Of a stretch of 64,000 bases of DNA, positions 54,551 to 62,762 are shown one piece after another; position 1 is the first letter of the stretch; every line of letters begins with the position of its first letter. The position numbers and the translations under genes were made by a program. A model generated the notes under the pieces. It was not told the DNA's origin. It searched no databases and saw only the letters and a list, made by a program, of their open reading frames with translations. This DNA comes from Cyanobacteria bacterium SBLK (lineage in GTDB: Bacteria > Cyanobacteriota > Cyanobacteriia > Cyanobacteriales > Spirulinaceae). The stretch lies in contig JAGHZQ010000015.1 of NCBI GenBank assembly GCA_017746715.1, positions 1-64,000 of the forward strand. The letters are read 5' to 3'.

Positions 54551-55300
54551 TTAGCCAAAACGATAGCCAAAGCCGCGAACGGTGACGATATATTGTGGTT
54601 TGCTGGGATCTTCTTCTAATTTTTCCCGCAGCCAGCGAATATGAACGTCTACCGTTTTTGTATCGCCAAGGAAATCTAAACCCCAGACGCGATCGATCAA
54701 CTGCTCTCGAGACCATACTCGTCGAGGATAGCTCATAAATAATTCCAACAGGCGAAACTCTTTCGGGGATAAAGAAATTTCTTTTTGATTAACCATCACG
54801 CGACATTCTTCTGGAAAAAGCGTCACGTCTTTAAATTGTAAAACGGAAGGTTTAGTTGCGGTACTAAAACTTTGACGGCGCAATAAAGCACGACAGCGAG
54901 CGACCAATTCTCTCATGCTAAAAGGTTTGGTCAGATAATCATCTGCTCCGACTTCTAACCCCAAAACGCGATCGGTTTCGCTGACTTTAGCACTGAGAAT
55001 TAGAATGGGAATCGTATTGCCTTGATAGCGCAACAGGCGGCATAGATCCAAACCATTCACTTGTGGTAGCATTAAATCGAGAACGATCAGATCGAAAGAG
55101 GAATGAGACGGAGATTCAGCCTCTTGCAATAAATTCAGGGCCGTTCGTCCGTCGATCGCCGTCACAACTTCATAACCTTGCTCTTTGAGAGCCAGTACGA
55201 CCATTTCGCGAATGAGCTCTTCATCTTCCACCACCAGAATATGGGGAGGAGTTGATAATTCTGGTTTGGTGGCGCTGTTTGGTATATCTAGCGACAGCAT
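54551..55300 (-). CDS. OmpR/PhoB-family response regulator
   Basis: 249 residues. Receiver domain (about 20-140) with the acidic pair E25-D26, phosphorylated Asp D75 in VLDLMLPQ, and KPFSMREL; winged-helix C-terminal domain (LFPEECRVMVNQKEISLSPKEFRLLELFMSYPRRVWSREQLIDRVWGLDFLGDTKTVDVHIRWLREKLEEDPSKPQYIVTVRGFGYRFG). The C-terminus is closest in style to PhoB-like regulators such as cyanobacterial SphR, the phosphate regulator. No histidine kinase gene is adjacent, so the partner is elsewhere. I do not assign a symbol. Confidence 0.92.
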   Translation of the reverse strand: MLSLDIPNSATKPELSTPPHILVVEDEELIREMVVLALKEQGYEVVTAIDGRTALNLLQEAESPSHSSFDLIVLDLMLPQVNGLDLCRLLRYQGNTIPILILSAKVSETDRVLGLEVGADDYLTKPFSMRELVARCRALLRRQSFSTATKPSVLQFKDVTLFPEECRVMVNQKEISLSPKEFRLLELFMSYPRRVWSREQLIDRVWGLDFLGDTKTVDVHIRWLREKLEEDPSKPQYIVTVRGFGYRFG

Positions 55301-55426
55301 AAAATAAAAAAATATGGGGTTCTAGGCAACATATACACTATAGCGGGAAAGATTGAAGTTTTTGATGAGAAGAATTTAATTTTTTTCCCTTTATCCGGTA
55401 TTGTATTTTTCTCGACCTACAAATAA

Positions 55427-56176
55427 ATGGTTATGCTTTTACAGTTAAGGACTTGGCCGGAAGTTGAAGATTATCTGGCACGATCGCAAGGTATTATCTT
55501 TCCCATTGGTTCGACAGAACAACACGGTCCCACGGGATTAATTGGCACCGATGCCATTTGTGCCGAAGCGATCGCTAAAGGGGTGGGAGAAGCAACCGAA
55601 GCCCTCATCGCACCGACGATTAATGTAGGGATGGCATTACACCACACGAGCTTCCCGGGTTCGATTAGCCTGCGTCCGAGTACCTTGATTCGAGTCATTA
55701 ACGATTATGTCACCTGTTTGGCGCGATATGGCTTTACTCATTTCTTTTTTATCAACGGTCACGGTGGAAATATTGCCACTCTCAAAGCTGCATTTTCAGA
55801 AACTTATTACCATCTGGCCGATTTGAATATTCCCAACTGCGATCGCGTACGCTGTCGGGTGGGTAATTGGTTTATGTGCGGTTCGGTGTACAAGCTGGCT
55901 AAGGAACTCTACGGCAAAGAAGAAGGCTCCCATGCGACTCCCAGCGAAGTTGCCCTAACGCAGTATATCTATCCAGATGCGATTAAAACGGCTTCCTTGT
56001 CCCCAGAGGTTGCCTCGGGACGCGGTATTTACAGCGCAGCAGATTTTCGCAGGTCTTATCCCGACGGACGCATGGGATCCAATCCTGCCTTAGCAACCCC
56101 AGAACACGGCCGGCAGTTTTATGAATTAGCTGTCAAGGAATTAAGCGATCGCTACTTAGAATTTCTCAAGTCATAA
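55427..56176 (+). CDS. Creatininase family protein
   Basis: 249 residues of the creatininase/formamide hydrolase superfamily. Metal-binding motifs: FPIGSTEQHGPTGLIGTDA (Glu, His, Asp) near residue 30, FFINGHGGNIATL (His) near 105, and EEGSHATPSEVALTQ (Glu) near 165. Members include creatinine amidohydrolase, MftE peptidase-like protein and 3-dehydro-scyllo-inosose hydrolase; a cyanobacterial substrate is unknown. An alternative start two codons later is possible. It stands alone on the plus strand, divergent from the response regulator. Confidence 0.88.
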   Translation: MVMLLQLRTWPEVEDYLARSQGIIFPIGSTEQHGPTGLIGTDAICAEAIAKGVGEATEALIAPTINVGMALHHTSFPGSISLRPSTLIRVINDYVTCLARYGFTHFFFINGHGGNIATLKAAFSETYYHLADLNIPNCDRVRCRVGNWFMCGSVYKLAKELYGKEEGSHATPSEVALTQYIYPDAIKTASLSPEVASGRGIYSAADFRRSYPDGRMGSNPALATPEHGRQFYELAVKELSDRYLEFLKS

Positions 56177-56219
56177 AAACCTAAAAGATCGAGGGTGCAA
56201 ATAACAATCTTCTCTTTCC

Positions 56220-57413
56220 CTATTCTCTGCGGTAAATTGTTGCTTTAATCCCTTGTTTGTCAAGGCGCGTCATGAGAATACTAGCATCCCGTTCCCGAGA
56301 AAATGCCCCCATTTGAATTTGTGCCCCTTGGGGGAAATTACGGACGTAGGCTTCAGGGACGATCGCCCGTGCTTGTTGGAGGGAAACAGAACCGGCATAA
56401 TCGACCACGACATAATAAAAGCGATCGCCGCGACTCGGTGCCGCAGGGGCGCTTTCAAGGACGGGATCGGCAGTTTGAGGGGGATTGGGTGTCGATTCTG
56501 GTGTAGGAGTCGGAGAAGGAACAGCCCGAGCTGGCGATTGGTCTGATTGAGGCAGATTGGATTGAGAAAGATTGGGAGACAACAGTGCCGTTGTCAGATC
56601 GGAGGCGGTTTGAGGGGGGGGAAGGGTTGCGGGAGTTGGCGACGCGGCAATATTAGGAGTTGGTAACGCAGGCGAAATGGTAGGAGTGGGATTGGTTTCG
56701 ACGGTACTGAGGGAATCCGGATTGACCGGAGCAAATTCATCGGTTGCCAAATTCGGTCCGGTGAGATTGAGGGTGGCGGAGGGAGAAGGCTCTGGGGGCG
56801 AGACTTCCGGAGTTGCCGGGCTGCTTGCCGTTTTCGAGATATCGTTATTCTCTTCTTTCCCCGCCAAGCGCGTTAATAAATCGGGATAAAGCAATGCCGT
56901 CCCCAACAAGGCGATCGCCGCGGCCAAAATCAAGGCAGAACCCACACCCAACGGTGTTAAAAAGCGATGGAGCGATCCGGTTTTTTCCTTTGCGGGTTGT
57001 TCTTCTTCAGCAGTCGCAACATTGCGTAAGAGTTGTTCCGAAGAGGCCAAATATTCTTGAGGGGCTTCTGTTTCTTCCCCGGAATTTCCTTTCGCAACCG
57101 AGACTTCTTCTGAGGTTGATTCCAGGGTAAAATCGGCAATTTGATTATCAATCGTTTGTTCGGTAGATTCTTGTGTCTGTGAAGTCGTTTCTGATTCTCG
57201 ATTGAAAAACGGCAACACGGCAACTCCAGGGGAAGGAGGTTGGGGATAGGTAATTTGTGGATTGGCGCGATCGCGATGGGGTTGGTGCGATCGCGTTTTT
57301 CGATAGCGTGCTAATTCCTCTTCAATCTGCACGTCCAAACATCCCAATGCCTCCTCTAATAAAGGATTGAGAGGGGGAGGGGCGGCAGATTCTGCCGTTG
57401 GATTCTGACTCAT
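56220..57413 (-). CDS. Single-pass membrane protein with SPOR-like C-terminal domain
   Basis: 397 residues. N-terminal cytoplasmic part (1-155, low complexity, Gln/Glu-rich) with LLEEALGCLDVQIEEELARYRKTRSHQPHRDR, one membrane helix (about 155-175), a Pro/Thr/Ser-rich linker (about 180-325) and a terminal domain of about 75 residues: RFYYVVVDYAGSVSLQQARAIVPEAYVRNFPQGAQIQMGAFSRERDASILMTRLDKQGIKATIYRR. This end is a SPOR-type peptidoglycan-binding fold in pattern. It suggests a cell-envelope or septation-linked protein with the domain in the periplasm. Not the classical DedD/FtsN. Minus strand, 44 bases from the creatininase gene, convergent. Confidence 0.72.
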   Translation of the reverse strand: MSQNPTAESAAPPPLNPLLEEALGCLDVQIEEELARYRKTRSHQPHRDRANPQITYPQPPSPGVAVLPFFNRESETTSQTQESTEQTIDNQIADFTLESTSEEVSVAKGNSGEETEAPQEYLASSEQLLRNVATAEEEQPAKEKTGSLHRFLTPLGVGSALILAAAIALLGTALLYPDLLTRLAGKEENNDISKTASSPATPEVSPPEPSPSATLNLTGPNLATDEFAPVNPDSLSTVETNPTPTISPALPTPNIAASPTPATLPPPQTASDLTTALLSPNLSQSNLPQSDQSPARAVPSPTPTPESTPNPPQTADPVLESAPAAPSRGDRFYYVVVDYAGSVSLQQARAIVPEAYVRNFPQGAQIQMGAFSRERDASILMTRLDKQGIKATIYRRE

Positions 57414-57937
57414 AACGCACTCTCAAATCGGTTGCGAACTCTCACCCATATCATACCTCGCTCTTCTGCCATTTTTTCTTTTCAAATCGGAAAAATATAG
57501 CGAGAGATTGTCGCCAGCTCTGGCGATCGATCTCCTCAGTAAAAGTGCGCGCGTCTCATGGTTACGTATATCGGGCAACTTTGATGAAGAAGTTCTTGCT
57601 AATTTCAGCGATCTCGCGGATAGCATGGTTTGCCAAAACACACCGTAAAGAAAATATTAAAAAAACTCTTTAGCACCGACTCACGGGTTATTCTGACATT
57701 AATGCTTAAAGCTGAGTTCTGCAAACGAGGGGTTTTAACGTGTTTTTTTGCTTGATCCCCGATAGTTTTGGCTTAACGCCACTCCAGTTTTAGTAACCAA
57801 AGTTCACATTCCTTCGTTGGAACAAGCAAAATATGTATCTATTTATTACATAATGATGCGTTCTTCCTGAAAGCCAACCACAATAGAAAAGTATAAAGCC
57901 TTGATAAATCCCATTTTAAATACTCCGAATAATCCCC
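57414..57937. other. Intergenic region, no gene seen
   Basis: 524 bases between divergent genes. No HIP1 octamer, no frame with protein-like composition and no obvious stem-loop. It probably holds the promoters of the SPOR-like gene and the small Cys-rich gene. Confidence 0.45.
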
Positions 57938-58225
57938 ATGAATACTGAAAAATTTTTTACATCTACCTGTCGTTGCTGTATTTTTTATTCTCCAGAAGGA
58001 AGACGAGGTGGGACTTGCAAACAACTGGGCGTTCCCGTCAAAGGATGCTGGAAAGCCTGCTCTCTTGCCGCTCATCCCTTCGCTCGTTCATCTTGGCAAG
58101 ATTGGGAAGCAGAAATTGTTCACCTCGAACATTCCCTGAGTTTGAGTTGCTCGGAAGAAAGTAACGAATCCCTCTCCCAACCTTCCCTTCCCGTTGCCCC
58201 CCAAACTCAAGCTCAAACTGTTTAA
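57938..58225 (+). CDS. Small cysteine-rich protein
   Basis: 95 residues with six cysteines in the first 41: CRCC (C11, C13, C14), GGTC (C27) and GCWKAC (C37, C41), around GRRGGTCKQLGVPVKGCWKACSLAAHPF. The tight spacing suggests a metal or cluster site. The C-terminal half is acidic then Pro/Gln-rich and looks disordered. The pattern is of a conserved cyanobacterial protein without a named function, as far as I recall. No ribosome site is evident but the codon use is normal for the region. Confidence 0.7.
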   Translation: MNTEKFFTSTCRCCIFYSPEGRRGGTCKQLGVPVKGCWKACSLAAHPFARSSWQDWEAEIVHLEHSLSLSCSEESNESLSQPSLPVAPQTQAQTV

Positions 58226-58274
58226 ATCAATCACCCTATCACCAGTTATCAATTATCGATCCATTCATTGATAA

Positions 58275-58352
58275 TTGAGGTCGTTCGCGTTAGCATTCCC
58301 GATAAGAAGTAGGGATGCCGAACTAAATTCAGCCTATCCAATCGACCTGTTG
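58275..58352 (+). repeat. Short dispersed inverted-repeat element, copy C
   Basis: It shares TTGATAATTGAGGTCG at the left and TATCCAATCGACCTGTTGATAA at the right with copy A (3060-3110) and, in reverse, copy B (17451-17500). The interior is longer (about 27 extra bases) and contains a GCATTCCCG...AGGGATGC hairpin. It lies just after the small Cys-rich gene and before the end of the convergent menB gene. Confidence 0.65.
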
Positions 58353-58367
58353 ATAATTGTTCATCGA

Positions 58368-59201
58368 TCAGGGTCGCCAAGGATATTGACGAAAATTAGG
58401 CTTGCGTTTTTCGAGAAATGCCTGTTTGCCTTCACTGCCTTCTTCCGTCATGTAATAGAGCATTGTGGCGTTACCCGCGAGCTCTTGCAAGCCGGCTTGT
58501 CCGTCGCAGTCTGCATTAAATGCAGCTTTGAGACAGCGAATGGCGATCGGACTTTTTTCTAAGATTTCTCGCGCCCAGCGAATGCCCTCGCTTTCTAATC
58601 GATCTATGGGAACGACATAATTAACTAAACCCATCTCTAGGGCCTCCCGCGCGCTGTATTGACGGCATAAAAACCAAATTTCGCGAGCTTTTTTTTGACC
58701 GACGATGCGAGCGAGATAAGAGGCACCGAAACCGCCATCAAAACTGCCCACTTTGGGGCCGGTTTGCCCGAAAATGGCATTATCGGCTGCAATAGTCAGG
58801 TCGCAAATTAAATGCAGGACGTGACCGCCACCGATCGCGTATCCGGCAACGAGGGCGATAGAAACTTTCGGGAGAGAGCGAATGAGACGCTGTAAATCCA
58901 AGACATTTAAGCGAGGAACTCCTGTATCGTCAACGTAACCGGCTTCTCCCCTGACACTTTGGTCGCCCCCGGAACAAAACGCATATTTTCCATCGGTGTG
59001 AGGTCCGGCCCCCGTCAGCAGAACAACCCCAATTTGACTATCCTCTCGCGCATCGCAAAACGCATCGTAGAGTTCAAAAACCGTTTTTGGACGGAAAGCA
59101 TTGCGCTTGTGAGGGCGGGCAATTGTAATTTTCGCAATCCCCGCGAATTTATGATAAAGAATATCCTCGTAGGTTTTGACAACTTGCCATTCAACTGTCA
59201 T
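58368..59201 (-). CDS. menB: 1,4-dihydroxy-2-naphthoyl-CoA synthase
   Basis: 277 residues, crotonase family. Converts o-succinylbenzoyl-CoA to DHNA-CoA in phylloquinone/menaquinone synthesis. Landmarks: [59 protein letters not shown] (a signature of MenB), [47 protein letters not shown] (oxyanion hole) and C-terminal [21 protein letters not shown]. In cyanobacteria the pathway makes phylloquinone for photosystem I. Length is normal and the gene stands alone. Confidence 0.97.
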   Translation of the reverse strand: MTVEWQVVKTYEDILYHKFAGIAKITIARPHKRNAFRPKTVFELYDAFCDAREDSQIGVVLLTGAGPHTDGKYAFCSGGDQSVRGEAGYVDDTGVPRLNVLDLQRLIRSLPKVSIALVAGYAIGGGHVLHLICDLTIAADNAIFGQTGPKVGSFDGGFGASYLARIVGQKKAREIWFLCRQYSAREALEMGLVNYVVPIDRLESEGIRWAREILEKSPIAIRCLKAAFNADCDGQAGLQELAGNATMLYYMTEEGSEGKQAFLEKRKPNFRQYPWRP

Positions 59202-59499
59202 TAATTTTCATCCTGGTTGTAACTTCTTTTCTAGAATACAAGCTGAGGATTTATTCTATCAAGATGGGAAAAAATGCGATCGCGCTCCTTCAATAACTTG
59301 ACATTCGAGCAATATTTTTTGCAGTCTAACCCTTCCAGATACGTTCTTTTAATGAGAATCTTTCTGTAAAAAATGAGCGATCGCTAAGATTTTAAACAAT
59401 TAAAAAACACTCTAGGAGATTGACAATCTTGCTCCAGATTGAGACAATTCAAGAATAAAAAGGGAACAACTTTCTAACATTCATTAGAGAAAGAGAAGA

Positions 59500-60657
59500 A
59501 TGATGATAGGAAATGCCATGGCGATCGCTTTTTTATTTGTTCTCGTTCCCAGTACGGGAAACCCAACGGTTGTCGAACCATCCAATCGTTTCACAACCTT
59601 TGCGGATTGGTGCGAAAATCAAGAGCAATTGAGCCCAGAAGCGAGACATACTGTAGAAGTACTGCTGGAAAAAGTTGGAACGCAAGAATGTAATTTAGCT
59701 GAAGGAACACTCACTCAATGGACAGCCATCGATCTCGGAGCTCGTCAAATTATCAATGTAAAACCTTTGGCCAGTCTAACTCACCTGACCGTACTCGATC
59801 TCAGTAATAACCAAATTGTAGATATAACCCCCTTAATCAGTTTGACCCATCTTACCTCCCTCGCACTCGATAAAAATCAAATTAGAGATATCGGATCGTT
59901 AAGCAGTTTGACTGCTCTCGCAGTACTTTATCTCGGAAATAATCAAATTGCGGATGCAAAACCTTTGACGCGCCTGACCGCTCTGACACGACTTTATCTC
60001 CAAAGCAATCAAATTAAAGATATCGAGCCATTCGCAAATTTGACTCATCTAAAAGTGCTGAACCTCGACAACAATCAGATCGAGAATATCGAACCGCTAA
60101 CCAGTCTAACCCATTTGACATTACTTTCCCTCGGGGGCAATCGAATTACAGACATTGAATTATTAGGGACTCTGACGAACCTGACAAGACTTTATCTGTG
60201 GCGAAATCAAATCGAGACAATCGAACCGCTAGCCAGTCTGACTCAACTACAAGCACTCTATATCGAGGACAATCAAATCGAGACTATCAAACCGCTAACG
60301 GGTGCGAACCATTTAAGCGAACTTTCTCTCACTGCCAATCGAGTTAAAGATATCGCGATGTTAGAAGGTTTAACTCATTTAACCTCACTGTGGCTCGGAA
60401 ACAATCAAATCCAAGATATCAGACCGTTAGCGAATTTGAAAGCTCTGACCCATCTCGATCTGAGTGGCAATCGGATTGAGGATATTGCCCCATTAGCCAA
60501 CCTGACCCACGTACAAGGACTGATGCTCCGAAACAATCAAATCGAGGATGTCGAACCCTTGGGGAAACTGACCCATCTCGAAATTCTCGATCTCGGCAGA
60601 AATCCACTGAGCGATCGCGTTTGTCCGGTACAACCCGAAACAATCTGTCAGTTCTAA
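59500..60657 (+). CDS. Secreted leucine-rich repeat protein (internalin-type LRR)
   Basis: 385 residues: signal peptide (MMIGNAMAIAFLFVLVPS), a Cys-containing cap (FADWCENQ to GTQECNL), then about 12 regular 22-residue leucine-rich repeats of the type LTHLTVLDLSNNQIVDI.PL and a C-terminal cap with two cysteines (RVCPVQPETICQF). The repeats are the bacterial SDS22/internalin kind, forming a curved solenoid for binding. The very regular repeat suggests recent expansion. Secreted or surface-bound; the ligand is unknown. Start is the ATG at 59500 with AGAAAGAGAAGA in front. Confidence 0.9.
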   Translation: MMIGNAMAIAFLFVLVPSTGNPTVVEPSNRFTTFADWCENQEQLSPEARHTVEVLLEKVGTQECNLAEGTLTQWTAIDLGARQIINVKPLASLTHLTVLDLSNNQIVDITPLISLTHLTSLALDKNQIRDIGSLSSLTALAVLYLGNNQIADAKPLTRLTALTRLYLQSNQIKDIEPFANLTHLKVLNLDNNQIENIEPLTSLTHLTLLSLGGNRITDIELLGTLTNLTRLYLWRNQIETIEPLASLTQLQALYIEDNQIETIKPLTGANHLSELSLTANRVKDIAMLEGLTHLTSLWLGNNQIQDIRPLANLKALTHLDLSGNRIEDIAPLANLTHVQGLMLRNNQIEDVEPLGKLTHLEILDLGRNPLSDRVCPVQPETICQF

Positions 60658-60909
60658 AACTTGCGTCAATCTTCTCAGATGACATGACGACTGGTAAACT
60701 GAGAAAAAGTTAATGCAACGATAAAAAACTCGAGGGCGATCGCCAAAATTTGTGCCGCTTAAAGTACTTTGTAAAGTTTTTTTATAAATAATCAAGAGAG
60801 TGGCGAAATTATGCAATTGATTTCATTCCCTTTCGAGTTTTTGAGTTGGATTTCCTAATTTTCAATTTTTTTCAACAAAATATCCGCTTAAAACCGAACG
60901 ACGATAGCA

Positions 60910-62661
60910 ATGATTAACTTTATTTCACCCGTCATCAGCCAAGCCGCTCGCTTGGGGGTAAGTTTATTTCAAGATACGGATCCCATCGAATGGCGGCCGA
61001 ATGCTTCGGAAACTGACATTGAAATCATAATTCGAGCCGTTTATCGACAGGTATTGGGGAACGCTCATCTTATGGAGAGCGAACGCCAGACCATTGCAGA
61101 ATCCCAATTCAGACGGGGCGATATTAGCGTGCGGGAGTTCGTGCGCCAAGTCGCTAAATCGGAACTGTATTGCTCCTTATTTATTCATAATTGTTCGCGC
61201 TTGCGGGCGATCGAACTGAATTTCAAGCATCTTCTCGGTCGCGCACCTGAAAGTTATGAAGAGATTCTCGAACGGACTCAGTTGCTGGACGAATTTGGTT
61301 TTGAAGCTGAAATTGATTCGTATATTGATAGCGAAGAATACGAACGAACTTTTGGTGAAAATATTGTCCCATTTTATCGGGGTTATAAAACGCAGCCCGG
61401 TCAAAATATGGCGGGTTACACCCATTTTTTCCCCCTAATGCGCGGCTCTGCCAGCAGTGATGCCTGTTATAGCAATAAAAGCGTTTCGCGACTGACGCAA
61501 AATTTACTGGCCGATCGCCCGAGTCGCATTGCGCTCCTTCCCAAAATTCCGCGCTATGTGGCCCCTGCTTATCAATTAGCACGTCCGAGCCAGCCGGTTT
61601 TATCACCGCAAGATATTCGCGAACAAGTCCGCAGCGAAGGCCTCCAAAAACAATATCAAGCCTTTGAGGAAATCGATCCGTTTGAAGTGTATCCCGATGC
61701 TTCCGAAGCCGATCTCGAGGTGATTATCCGAGCCGCTTACCGTCAGGTTTTTGGCAATGCTCACATCATGGAAAGCGAACGTTTGGTCGTTCCCGAATCC
61801 CAATTTAAGCGGGGAGAACTGAGCGTGCGGGAGTTCGTGCGTCGGATTGCCAAATCGGAATTTTATCGCTCTCGTTTCTTTGATAATTGTTCGCGCTATC
61901 GTTCTATTGAATTGAATTTTAAACACCTTCTCGGTCGTGCTCCCGATGACTATTCGGAAACGAAAGCCAAGAGCAAAATTCTCGATGAAGAAGGGTTTGA
62001 AGCAGAAATCGATTCCTATCTCGATAGCGATGAATATCAAGAGGTATTTGGCGAGGATACAGTGCCCTTTACTCGCGGCTACAGAACTCAAACGGGTGGA
62101 AAATTATTGGGCTTCCTCAACAGTTTGCAACTCCAGCCGAGCAATTCTGGCAGCGACAAAGACAATACATTTAAAGTGGCCGAAGCGGTTATGGGAGATA
62201 TTCCCTTTGGCGATCGCCCACAATACACGGATGTCAAGAAACTGCTGGCAAAAGTCCTGCGACCTCAGTCGATCCCCTCCCAAATCCCCATTGCTCCCTA
62301 CAGTTCTCGTTCCAAGGAATATCAAGCATTGCAAGCACAATGCGACGAGCAGGCAAAAACGCTGGTGGCTTTACAAAAACAGTTATCGGAATTGCGTCCT
62401 TTAGCCTCCTTTGAGTCCAGCGTGACCAATAAGTGGGCAACCTTGGCTCCTTCAGCGAATACGAGTTTCCCGGCTGAGTTGGCAGTGGCAACGGAAACGA
62501 CGAACGGACAAGCTGAAAGTTACAATGATTTGCAGGAAAGCTCCGAGAAACAAGTTGCCGAAATTGCCGCTCTGCGCGAGAAAATTGCTGATGCCCAACG
62601 TTTGGCAACTGTTGGCAATGCCCGCTTGAATAAGTGGCGCAGTCGCGTTTTTAATGGCTAA
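60910..62661 (+). CDS. Phycobilisome rod linker with two linker domains and a coiled-coil tail
   Basis: 583 residues. Two copies of the phycobilisome linker (PF00427) domain, about 24-162 and 256-394, each with EIIIRAVYRQVLGNAHLMESER / EVIIRAAYRQVFGNAHIMESER, RRGDISVREFVRQVAKSE, LNFKHLLGRAPE and DSYIDSEEYERTFGENIVPFYRGY. Copies are about 60% identical by eye. The remainder, about 430-583, is a Gln/Ala/Glu-rich tail with likely coiled coil (KEYQALQAQCDEQAKTLVALQKQLSEL and EKQVAEIAALREKIADAQRL). Two linker domains in a protein of this size are uncommon outside ApcE and some phycoerythrin linkers. Next is cpeY, so a phycoerythrin rod linker is the best reading. Absence of an obvious chromophore Cys argues against a gamma subunit. 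Confidence 0.88.
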   Translation: MINFISPVISQAARLGVSLFQDTDPIEWRPNASETDIEIIIRAVYRQVLGNAHLMESERQTIAESQFRRGDISVREFVRQVAKSELYCSLFIHNCSRLRAIELNFKHLLGRAPESYEEILERTQLLDEFGFEAEIDSYIDSEEYERTFGENIVPFYRGYKTQPGQNMAGYTHFFPLMRGSASSDACYSNKSVSRLTQNLLADRPSRIALLPKIPRYVAPAYQLARPSQPVLSPQDIREQVRSEGLQKQYQAFEEIDPFEVYPDASEADLEVIIRAAYRQVFGNAHIMESERLVVPESQFKRGELSVREFVRRIAKSEFYRSRFFDNCSRYRSIELNFKHLLGRAPDDYSETKAKSKILDEEGFEAEIDSYLDSDEYQEVFGEDTVPFTRGYRTQTGGKLLGFLNSLQLQPSNSGSDKDNTFKVAEAVMGDIPFGDRPQYTDVKKLLAKVLRPQSIPSQIPIAPYSSRSKEYQALQAQCDEQAKTLVALQKQLSELRPLASFESSVTNKWATLAPSANTSFPAELAVATETTNGQAESYNDLQESSEKQVAEIAALREKIADAQRLATVGNARLNKWRSRVFNG

Positions 62662-62762
62662 AAAATCTAAGATGAGGGATGAAGGATGAAATGAGAAAGC
62701 CCTTGATTTCCCTTCTCCCCCATCTCTCTCCTCCTCCCCATCTCTCTTCTTTTCAACATAAA

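Noticed and set aside
58372-58562. Plus-strand open frame overlapping menB
   Set aside because: It is antisense to a conserved enzyme gene.
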